This document shows positions 1 through 10,274 of a DNA stretch of 64,000 nucleotides, one piece after another. Each line of letters starts with the position of its first letter. Position 1 is the first letter of the stretch. The DNA is from JAGNDO01 sp963704975. Lineage in GTDB: Bacteria; Chloroflexota; Anaerolineae; Caldilineales; Caldilineaceae. The position numbers and the translations under genes were made by a program. Location: positions 1 to 64,000 of the forward strand of contig CAVPIK010000006.1 of the NCBI GenBank assembly GCA_963704975.1, read 5' to 3'. The notes under the pieces were generated by a model. That model saw only the letters and a list, made by a program, of their open reading frames with translations, was not told the origin of the DNA and made no database searches.

Positions 1-449
1 ATAAGTTCTTCCGCTTTTGTCATATGAGGAACACCAACACCAGCGAGTTTTTACCGCGTCCAAACCTAAACGAAAATACACTTCATTCAAATCACGGGCA
101 GTAAAACGCTTATCGATAGTATTCAGTAGAGTAACCCTAATCGTGTTCAACTGTAATTCTAATGCACTAGCAAAGTTGAGATCTTCTTGGGACAATTGTG
201 CGAGAACTAAGGCTAATTCATCCTCCTTAATTTTTGCTTTCTCTTCGATTCGCCTTGCAAGTTTCATGCTTGCAGGCTGAGATTCCGAGTTGAACCTATC
301 CTAATCATGACGACCAAGCGGCGAATTGCTCCTACTACATCTTGTCCAGCTTCCTTGCTTGCTGACTTGATAGTCTCATGCACAGCAACTGAAAAATGCT
401 GTACAAACCAAGATAACAAGATAGAAGAAGTTACCGATATCGGATCCAT
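1..449 (-). pseudogene. Effector-associated-domain (EAD-like) protein, N-terminal part, frameshifted, runs off the window
   Basis: The start at 449 has a good ribosome site (AGGAGG, four bases before ATG). The first 56 residues open with MDPISVTSSILLSW and an Ala/Lys-rich helix, the usual opening of effector-associated adaptor proteins of multicellular bacteria. The frame stops at 264. A second frame, joining at about 300, continues to the window edge with DRFNSES, a charged helix (KLARRIEEKAKIKEDE) and RFTARDLNEVYFRLGLD, which resembles the F-S-x-x-E-L-x-x-L-x-F-x-L-G-[IV]-D opening of EAD modules. One base added near 300 joins the two. Such proteins usually link a death-like adaptor to a protease, CHAT, NACHT or other effector, but the effector end lies outside the window. 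Family assignment is inference from motif shape; the frameshift may be a sequencing error. Confidence 0.5.
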
Positions 450-467
450 AATCCCTCCTGGCCGTAC

Positions 468-497
468 ATTAAACTATGAAGCAAACTCCATTGACAA
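468..497 (-). promoter_or_regulatory. Sigma70-like promoter for the EAD-like gene
   Basis: On the minus strand TTGTCA (497-492) is followed after 18 bases by TTTAAT (473-468), about 20 bases upstream of the start codon at 449. Spacing and hexamers are plausible; not tested. Confidence 0.35.
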
Positions 498-843
498 AAT
501 CATTGAAAATCCATAGGGGAGTCAGATAAATACTGGGCTGTTATTCAAGGAAGTATCGACGATCTTAGATACTATTCAGTGTGATGCTGAAACGCAAAAA
601 TCCACACTTCGTAACGCTGGCTCTGAAATAGCGTGCAAATATAATTAACCCCATTACTGGTCCACTTGTTGAAGAAATCTTCCTCAGACTAGAGTAAAAC
701 GCAAGTAGGCCGGTCCTCGTCCGATTAACAAGAAAAACCAAATCCGAGGCGATTGGAATTTTCCTACACAGAAGCGAAACAGCCTGCCGTCTCAAGTTAT
801 TTCCAATCGTCCCCGTCGCCGTCGACCAAATTCAAGTCAATTA

Positions 844-889
844 CCACCGGCAGAGCCGGTGGCTTGAAATGACGCACCTGAAAGGTGCG
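844..889. repeat. Two adjacent perfect hairpins (REP or IS200/IS605-end like)
   Basis: CCACCGGC-AGA-GCCGGTGG (844-862) is followed ten bases later by CGCACCT-GAA-AGGTGCG (873-889). Both stems are perfect with three-base loops. A third hairpin with the same AGA loop, CCACTGCC-AGA-GGCAGTGG, lies at 1161-1179. Pairs of such hairpins are typical of REP/REPIN elements or of the ends of IS200/IS605-family elements. No transposase remains between them. Confidence 0.4.
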
Positions 890-1160
890 ATAATGCTGCG
901 CTGATCAAAGAACCGACTCTGCGCCATGAGTTTCTTCTCTGGTCGTGCAAGCGGTGGAGTTATCGAAATTCCATGGTGACAAACTCCATTCTGGACAAAT
1001 CGGTACCAACAGCTTGAGCATTTGGGTCAATCTTGGGGCCACTTGGTTCTCGCACCTATCCAATGGATGCATCATCCGTTTTGAACAAACGTGTCATCGT
1101 AACTTTCGGGCACACATGTTACTTGCCATACTCAATACACTGGTAGAACCATTACTTTTT

Positions 1161-1179
1161 CCACTGCCAGAGGCAGTGG
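1161..1179. repeat. Perfect hairpin with AGA loop
   Basis: CCACTGCC (1161-1168), loop AGA, GGCAGTGG (1172-1179). It matches the design of the hairpin at 844-862 and may be the second end of the same decayed element. Confidence 0.35.
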
Positions 1180-1485
1180 TTTATGTCTTTGAATCAACGA
1201 AGACGGCTGTGTCCTCACAGGTGACGGTGACGAGAGAAGCAACATTCCTGGGTCAGGCGACCACGGACTTTAGTCGGGAAAGAGAGGAGTGGAAGAAAGG
1301 TTACACTTCCCGCCCATTGTAGAGTATGTCAATTCTGATTGCAAGGTGACATTTGACCCAAAACAGACATGACAATTGTCCTGAATATCATGCCTGATCC
1401 AAACTACCACGACACATTGACCATCCTCTTCGCCGAATCCTGTGCATCTCTTTTCATGCTCGCAAACCCAGAACTGCGGCCGGTC

Positions 1486-1565
1486 AGGGTAGGGGACGGC
1501 GTTACCGCCGCCCCCTACCCTCACAACCAGACGTGGGATTCAGCACACCCTATGTGTCTCCCACG
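1486..1565. repeat. Two consecutive long hairpins downstream of the 1575-2135 gene
   Basis: A stem of 15/16 pairs with loop TTAC occupies 1486-1521. A second hairpin pairs CGTGGGA (1532-1538) with TCCCACG (1559-1565). There is no T-run, so a simple intrinsic terminator is unlikely, although the pair sits just past the stop of the minus-strand gene. Similar GC-rich paired hairpins are often seen beside retroelement (group II intron-type) remnants; that link is a guess. Confidence 0.3.
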
Positions 1566-1574
1566 CTCCTCAGC

Positions 1575-2135
1575 CTACGTCACATCCTTGCCCGCCTCAA
1601 GACTGGCGGTGTGGCCGGGCAGATCGCTGGCCGTCGTCACCACCGTGCCTGCGCCGCCGGGGTGGTCGACGGTGGTGACGTATGCCCACCACAGCCCGCC
1701 GGCGTGGGTGGCCGCGCCCTGCTCCACCAGGGTGCCGTCCGCCTGGGCGATCACAAAGGTGACCTGCGCCACCTGGACATCGTCCCGCACCTTGGCCCGC
1801 AGGGTTTCGCCTACCCCGCCGCTCCAGGCCGTCAGGTCCACCTCCACCACTTCGGGGGCGTGCAGCCAGTCGGCAGTCGCCACGTTGAAGGCCGATTTTG
1901 TCGTGCCTGCCGCCTTCTCCACATAGACTGGCTCGTCTTTTGCGTCCTTGGCATAGGCAATCGCTTCTTGGAAGCGGTCACGCTGGGCCTGCTGCGCCGG
2001 GCTGGCCGGCTGGTCGCTGGGTCGTGGCTTGGTGCGGATGATGGTCTGGCCGCCCTTGCCGGTCTGGATCACCAACTGGTCACCCAACGAGCCGATCAAG
2101 CCCGTGATCACGATGTTCTTGTCAACTTTTGCCAT
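1575..2135 (-). CDS. Small conserved hypothetical protein (186 aa) of unknown function
   Basis: The start at 2135 is chosen because AAAGGAGG lies directly upstream; a longer frame to 2201 has no such site. The protein opens MAKVDKNIVITGLIGSLGDQ and carries a pattern I know from a widespread uncharacterised family: a G-x-x-G-x-x-G-D-x-[LV] start, a T-I-x-x-T-K-P turn, then an S-x-x-A-Q-x-A-Q-R-x-R-F-x-x-A-x-x-Y-A-K helix, followed by a YVEKA...KSAFNVATADWLHAPEV segment and a C-terminal beta-rich part. There is no signal peptide or membrane segment, so it is probably cytoplasmic. It stands alone between repeat-rich flanks. I do not assign a function. Confidence 0.7.
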   Translation of the reverse strand: MAKVDKNIVITGLIGSLGDQLVIQTGKGGQTIIRTKPRPSDQPASPAQQAQRDRFQEAIAYAKDAKDEPVYVEKAAGTTKSAFNVATADWLHAPEVVEVDLTAWSGGVGETLRAKVRDDVQVAQVTFVIAQADGTLVEQGAATHAGGLWWAYVTTVDHPGGAGTVVTTASDLPGHTASLEAGKDVT

Positions 2136-2252
2136 AGGGTATTGCCTCCTTTGGGAGTGAGTTGGCCCCTGGCTCCCAAACTGGGGGACAGACCGTACCA
2201 TTCAGGCCATGCTGTCCGGGGGGCCGGATAGACTAAATACGTTACGCCTTCG

Positions 2253-2285
2253 CTGCACCTTCACTGCACCTTCACTGCACCTTCA
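2253..2285. repeat. Three tandem copies of an 11-bp unit
   Basis: CTGCACCTTCA is repeated exactly three times head to tail. It lies in the 2136-2763 intergenic stretch, which otherwise holds the inverted repeat at 2529-2629 and no gene. Confidence 0.7.
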
Positions 2286-2528
2286 CTCAAGCGATTCCGC
2301 TCACCTCCTTCCAAGTTTTCACCGCAAAGGCGCAAGGGGCGCAAAGAAAAGCAAGGTTTTCCTCGGTGTTCTCTGCGAGATCTCTGCGAACTCTGCGGTT
2401 TAGGTGTGCCAGGACCATCATAGCAGAAAAACCCTCTCAGTGATCTACCATCTTACTATCACAACCCTATCATCTTTTCTCAAATCACCCCGATGCCCAG
2501 CAATTTTCAGGCTGACCGCCAAATAGAA

Positions 2529-2629
2529 CGCTGATTTTCCTGGTGCACGCAGATCAAAGCGGATTTCCCATCGGATCACAGAAAATCAGCGTTGATCTGT
2601 GTGCATCTGCTTTGATCTGCGTCCTGTTC
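2529..2629. repeat. Imperfect palindromic intergenic element
   Basis: ACGCTGATTTTC (2530-2541) is mirrored by GAAAATCAGCGT (2581-2592), and a second nested pair matches the GCAGATCAAAGC segment with GCTTTGATCTGC. Such ~100-bp palindromes occur dispersed between genes in many environmental genomes. No coding potential. Confidence 0.55.
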
Positions 2630-2763
2630 TCCGGGACCCTGCCCGGACCAAAACAAAAAGGGAACTTCCGCCCGGTGTCCGGTTGCGGAAATTCCCTTTC
2701 GCAGTCCATTATACGCACTGTTGTTCGGATATCAGATCGTGCGAACACGCGCTCCAAGTTTAC

Positions 2764-3927
2764 TCATAGCGGTTCCATGCCTTCGTTCAGGATGGCCAGG
2801 TATCGATCATAGGCAAAGACGCGGTTGCGCTGGCCGCCCGTCAGTTCCCGCACAATATCCAAGTTTTGCAGTCCATTGATACTCTTAGATACAGCGGGGA
2901 AAGAAAGCCCTGTATGGGCGCTAAGTTCGTTCAACGTCATCACTGGACGCTCGCATAGTGCACCATAGACCCGCAGGGCGCTCAAACCGCCCCGCCCCAT
3001 GGATTGTACCCGGCTCGTGTCCTCTTTGAAGAGCGCCACCAACCGTTGGGCCGTGTCGACGGCATTGGAGGCGGTACTCGTCACCCCCATCAAAAAGAAA
3101 TCTACCCACGCCTCCCAATCACCCGTGGTGCGCACAATATCAAGCAATCGGTAGTATTCCGACCGATGCTGCTTAAAGTAGAGGCTCAGATAGAGCAACG
3201 GCTTTGAAAGTATCTGCCCGTGATGCAGGATGAAAGCAATTAACAGACGCCCTATGCGACCATTGCCATCAAGAAACGGGTGAATCGTCTCAAACTGAAC
3301 ATGCGCCAGGGCCGCTTTGATCAACACCGGGTAGGGTGCCTGATCGTCGTGGATAAATTGCTCCAGGGCTGCCATGCACGCCTGGACTTGGTCCGGCGGC
3401 GGCGGAACAAAGAAAGCGTTGCCTGGCCGTGTGCCGCCAATCCAATTTTGGCTGCGTCGAAATTCACCCGGCGATTTGTCGCTACCCCGGCCTCGGGCAA
3501 GCAGCACCTGATGCATCTCACGCAGAAGTCGATTGGACAGAGGAAAGCCATCCCGCAGTCGGGCCATGCCATGTTCCAGCGCTGCCACATAGCTGGAGAC
3601 TTCCATCACATCATCAAAAGGTACGCCGGGCGCTTGTGCCAATTCAAAGAGCAGCAGATCGGCCAGAGAGGACTGGGTGCCTTCGATCTGGGACGAAAGC
3701 ACAGCCTCCCGGCGCACATAGGCATAGAGGAAGATATTCGGATCTGGGAGCAACAGAGAAATGCTATCCAGACGCCCCACAGCCAATGTAGCCTGTTCCA
3801 ACAGACGCTGGCTGGTGCTAGAAATCTCCAGAGCTGGACTGGGCGGCAAGGGATGCGGGATGAAAGCTCGGACCTGCTCGCCGCCGACCACGGTTATTTC
3901 GTACGTTCCTGTATTTCCTCTTCGCAT
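2764..3927 (-). CDS. Fic-domain protein (adenylyltransferase / AMPylase)
   Basis: This 387-residue protein has the standard class II Fic layout. An N-terminal Fic_N region ends in the inhibitory helix motif SSQIEG (about residue 78, matching [S/T]xxxE[G/N]), which holds the enzyme off by contacting the active site. The Fic core motif HPFLDGNGRIGRLL (about residue 213) is complete: His base, Phe, Asp/Asn for metal and phosphate, and both Arg/Gly contacts. A C-terminal winged helix follows (LNELSAHTGLSFPAVSKSINGL, about residue 325). Family members transfer AMP or other NMPs to target proteins; the target cannot be read from sequence. The start at 3927 is preceded by AAGGTGGG. The upstream inverted repeat (3954-4003) and the winged helix suggest self-regulation. 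No antitoxin gene is needed since the inhibitory helix is built in. Confidence 0.93.
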   Translation of the reverse strand: MRRGNTGTYEITVVGGEQVRAFIPHPLPPSPALEISSTSQRLLEQATLAVGRLDSISLLLPDPNIFLYAYVRREAVLSSQIEGTQSSLADLLLFELAQAPGVPFDDVMEVSSYVAALEHGMARLRDGFPLSNRLLREMHQVLLARGRGSDKSPGEFRRSQNWIGGTRPGNAFFVPPPPDQVQACMAALEQFIHDDQAPYPVLIKAALAHVQFETIHPFLDGNGRIGRLLIAFILHHGQILSKPLLYLSLYFKQHRSEYYRLLDIVRTTGDWEAWVDFFLMGVTSTASNAVDTAQRLVALFKEDTSRVQSMGRGGLSALRVYGALCERPVMTLNELSAHTGLSFPAVSKSINGLQNLDIVRELTGGQRNRVFAYDRYLAILNEGMEPL

Positions 3928-3930
3928 GGT

Positions 3931-4017
3931 GTTTACCCACCTTGTTCAACGATCGTTTAATAAGCCAAATGGTTATTAAACAAAAACATCAAAACGTTTA
4001 ATAGCCGTAGTTTACCC
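3931..4017 (-). promoter_or_regulatory. Putative operator of the Fic gene
   Basis: GTTTAATAA (3955-3963) is mirrored by TTATTAAAC (3973-3981), and a third GTTTAATA lies at 3996-4003. GTTTACCC also occurs twice, at 3931-3938 and 4010-4017. The cluster sits directly upstream of the Fic start at 3927, where a winged-helix repressor would bind. Confidence 0.5.
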
Positions 4018-4134
4018 GATAACACCCAGATCCTTCAAATTGACTTGAATAGAGGTGGCAAAGGCTGCTTGCCATGCTTCAATCTTCACGCTACAATGAC
4101 CTCAAACGCCAGCACCGCCTCGATCAACGAGACA

Positions 4135-4662
4135 ATGCCCATGACACCGGATCTCCTTGCCCTTGACAAGCCCGCCCTCCATACCTACTTCGCTGCCCAA
4201 GAGGAGGTGGTCTTCGCTTACCTCTTTGGCTCCGTGGCTCGAGGGCAAGCAGGCCCTTTGTCGGACGTAGATGTGGCTGTCCTGGCCCAGGAAGGGCTGG
4301 ATAGCCGAGCGCTCTTCGATCTACGGTTGAGGCTGCTGGGGGATCTTATGCAACGACTGGGTACCGAGGCCGTGGATGTGGTGATCATGAACCAAGCGCC
4401 CCTTGCCCTCAACTACCGAGTCTTTCGGGATGGGGTTCAGCTTTTCTGCCGGGATCGCCAGCGCAGGGTCCTATACCAAGCGGACATCGTCAGCCGTTAT
4501 CTTGACTTCAAACCGTTTCTTGAACGCTACGAACACACCATCTTGGACCGAGCGCAACGAGGAGAACTGCTCAATGGATATAACCCCCATCGCGGATCGC
4601 TTGACCGTTATCGCCAACTGCGTCAAATCCTTGAAGGAGATGCGGTCGGCACCAAGGGATGA
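4135..4662 (+). CDS. MNT-type nucleotidyltransferase (MntA-like antitoxin)
   Basis: The core motif GSVARGQAGPLSDVDVAVL is the minimal nucleotidyltransferase signature GSxARGxx(9-12)DxD, with both metal-binding aspartates present and a third Asp in VDVVIM. This is the MntA antitoxin type, which AMPylates and neutralises a HEPN RNase (HepT) encoded next to it. A longer frame reaches back to 4045 through weak starts; ATG at 4135 or 4141 puts the motif about 25 residues in, as in relatives. The C-terminal tail overlaps the HepT remnant at 4574-4669 by almost 90 bases, far more than the few bases usual for the pair, suggesting the 3' end was rearranged. Start choice is uncertain. Confidence 0.75.
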   Translation: MPMTPDLLALDKPALHTYFAAQEEVVFAYLFGSVARGQAGPLSDVDVAVLAQEGLDSRALFDLRLRLLGDLMQRLGTEAVDVVIMNQAPLALNYRVFRDGVQLFCRDRQRRVLYQADIVSRYLDFKPFLERYEHTILDRAQRGELLNGYNPHRGSLDRYRQLRQILEGDAVGTKG

Positions 4663-4669
4663 AATCTGA
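4574..4669 (+). pseudogene. HepT (HEPN toxin) N-terminal remnant
   Basis: In a different frame from the antitoxin, ATG at 4574 opens MDITPIADRLTVIANCVKSL followed by KEMRSAPRDEI, the usual first helix of HepT (DUF86) proteins. A TGA follows after 31 codons. The catalytic RxxxxxH region normally found about 70 residues further on is absent; the DNA instead continues into an unrelated small gene starting at 4659. The toxin is therefore truncated. Confidence 0.55.
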
Positions 4670-4940
4670 CATGGCCAGACTCTTTACTGACACCACCCCC
4701 GAAGCGGAAGCCGTACTGATCGGTCTGCTACGAGAAGCGCCTGGCTGGCGCAAGATGCAGATGATGGACCAACTCAACGCCCGCATGCGCACCCTGCTCC
4801 TCAGCGGGCTGCGGGAGCGTCACCCCCAGGCGGACGAGGTCGAGTTGCGCCGTCGCATGGCCGACCTGCTCCTTGGCAAAGAACTGGCGGAAACGGTGTA
4901 CGGGCCACTGCGTTCGCAGCCGGAGTACCAGACCCCATGA
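4659..4940 (+). CDS. Small conserved hypothetical protein paired with a nucleotidyltransferase
   Basis: A 93-residue, helical, charged protein. The pattern TSPEAE..LIxLLRxAPxWRKMQMMDQLNxxxRTLxLSGLRxRHPxA..ELRRRxADLLLGxELAxxVYG is one I recognise from many cyanobacterial and Chloroflexota genomes, where it sits directly before a nucleotidyltransferase gene, as here (ATGA overlap at 4937-4940). The second start at 4671 (MARLFTD) is also possible. The strict pairing suggests that the two act together, perhaps as a toxin-antitoxin-like or mobile module, but no activity is known to me. Confidence 0.75.
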   Translation: MKSDMARLFTDTTPEAEAVLIGLLREAPGWRKMQMMDQLNARMRTLLLSGLRERHPQADEVELRRRMADLLLGKELAETVYGPLRSQPEYQTP

Positions 4941-5510
4941 ATAACGAATCAACAGAGGTTACGCTAACCGTCACATCGATCTTGGAAGAAATGGGGGTCG
5001 TCTATGCCATCGGGGGATCCCTGGCCAGCACCATGCATGGCGTAGCCAGGTCAACGTTGGACAGTGATATCGTGGCCGATTTACGCACCGAACAAGTGCC
5101 CGCCCTGATTGCCAGTCTTGAAAACGACTTCTATCTTTCGGATACGGCTATCTACGAGGCGATCCGGTATCGCAGCAGTTTCAATTTGATCCACCTGACC
5201 AGTATGTTCAAGATCGACATCTTTCTCCCCAAGGATCGCAACCTGGACCGAGGCGCAGCTACGCAGACGTCGTGCCCAAACCCTCGCCCAAGAGCCGGAA
5301 CGAAAAGCCTACATGATCACGGCAGAAGACACGATCCTGGCCAAATTGGACTGGTATCGACAGGGGGGCGAAAGTTCCGAACGCCAGTGGCGAGATGTTC
5401 AAGGCATTGTAAACGTCCAAGGCGAGAATCTGGACTGGTCCTATCTGCGCCAGGGCGCTCAAGATCTAGGCGTGGACGACCTGTTGGGGAAATTGCAGCC
5501 ACCCGGATAA
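4937..5510 (+). CDS. Nucleotidyltransferase-fold protein (AbiEii/DUF-type), one-base frameshift
   Basis: Frame one encodes MNNESTEVTLTVTSILEEMG, then YAIGGSLASTMHGVARSTLDSDIVADL, the GGxxxxxxGxxRxTxDxD signature of nucleotidyltransferases related to AbiEii/MJ1435-like proteins, and KIDIFLP. After about 5250 the frame is lost; the next frame gives LRRRRAQTLAQEPERKAYMITAEDTILAKLDWYR..GESSERQWRDVQGIV and a C-terminus ending at 5510. Removing one G near 5250 restores a 190-residue protein of normal length. It follows the small protein with a four-base overlap. Either a sequencing error or recent inactivation; the intact C-terminal frame argues for error. Confidence 0.75.
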
Positions 5511-5647
5511 ACGTTAACCAGACCGTGAGGTCTCCGATTCTGTGTCGGCACGCAGCAAGCCTGCACGGAGATCCATCACAAACCCCCAAAACACAACAAA
5601 GCGGCGCATCCATATGGATGCGCCGCCTCTGTTCTACTCTATTCAGG

Positions 5648-5721
<74 letters not shown>

Positions 5722-5831
5722 TGGATTTTGTGTTCGACAGAAGGAAGTATATCATATCCCTTGGTAGGGTCAAGTTTTGCTGTTTTTAGATGCGGATAAA
5801 AACCGCCCGCATGGGGATAAATAAACGAATT

Positions 5832-6062
5832 ATGGTCGTAAACCTGCAACAATACCAACGCCATTTGATCCGGATTTTCTTCGTCTTGGTGATCCTGGCC
5901 GGGCTGACCGGGGCGCTGTATGCCCGGGCCAATTGGTCGATCAACGCCGAGAGCTTGGACCAGATCAGCTTCTCCGTGGCCGAGGGGGATTGGGTCGATC
6001 TGGCCTCCACCGTGGCTGAGGGGGCGATTCAGATTTTCCAAGGCATGACCGGCACAAGATAA
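5832..6062 (+). CDS. Small single-pass membrane protein of unknown function
   Basis: Seventy-six residues from ATG 5832 (an upstream ATG at 5811 is possible). The N-terminus LQQYQRHLIR is followed by one hydrophobic segment (IFFVLVILAGLTGALYA, about residues 13-30) and an acidic outer tail ending in IQIFQGMTGTR. Codon use resembles nearby genes. Its stop lies at the very edge of the palindromic repeat at 6061-6219. No family recognised. Confidence 0.45.
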   Translation: MVVNLQQYQRHLIRIFFVLVILAGLTGALYARANWSINAESLDQISFSVAEGDWVDLASTVAEGAIQIFQGMTGTR

Positions 6063-6219
6063 GGCAAAAGGCAAAGCGCAAAAGGCAAAAGGCAAAAGGT
6101 GAACGTGGTTGAGATCTTCTCGGCGTTGTGGGTGAGTACCATCACCCACGAAGTCCACAGATCTCGTCAACCACGTTCACCTTTTGCCTTTTGATTTTTG
6201 CCTTTTGCCTTTTGCCTTC
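6061..6219. repeat. Palindromic AAGGCAAA-rich element, copy 1
   Basis: Runs of AAGGCAAA on the left are mirrored by TTTGCCTT runs on the right, with inner arms around GTGAACGTGGTTGA / TCAACCACGTTCAC. The reverse complement of this copy closely matches the copy at 15237-15395, so the two lie in inverted orientation around the 6.2-15.2 kb gene group. Confidence 0.8.
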
Positions 6220-6223
6220 TCCG

Positions 6224-7850
<1,627 letters not shown>

Positions 7851-7981
7851 TTTCCCCGTCCCGATCCGCTTCGTTTTTCGTCTGTATTCCCATAAACCAC
7901 TCCCCTTGTCAATTTCCAAAAAAGACGATCCATCTCCCCAATCGCCCAGTCTCTCGCTCAGTCAATCCAAAATCTAAAATT

Positions 7982-10073
<2,092 letters not shown>

Positions 10074-10193
10074 GGGCAGATCACCTGGGGCGTTGGGCGT
10101 GGTGGATAGGTCAATACCGGTCATGCGTTGGGAAAACGAAACCAGTCAAGAACGGAGAGATTGTATCACAGGTGGGGGCGGCAAGTGTAACTG

Positions 10194-10274
10194 CGGGGGG
10201 GTCGGGGATTTGGGATTGGGGATTGGGGACTGGGGATTGGGCTTCATGCCCCCAATCCCCAGTCCCCGAACCCC
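10194..10274. repeat. G-rich inverted repeat between paralogous genes
   Basis: Repeats of GGGATTGGGGA on the left are mirrored by CCCCCAATCCCCAGTCCCC on the right, around a TTCATG loop. It lies in the gap after the stop codon at 10274 and could form a terminator-like hairpin. Confidence 0.6.

Larger units (their letters stand above)
498..1574. other. Low-coding stretch with hairpin repeats, no supported gene
   Basis: Open frames here (for example 945-1322 forward and 565-795 reverse) show no recognisable motifs, no good ribosome sites and lower GC than the neighbouring genes, so I do not call them. The stretch holds the hairpins listed separately at 844-889, 1161-1179 and 1486-1565 and looks like eroded mobile-element or intergenic DNA. 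Confidence 0.5.

Noticed and set aside
945..1322. 125-codon open frame in the left accessory region
   Set aside because: No recognisable motif, no ribosome site, codon use unlike the neighbours, and it spans a perfect hairpin.
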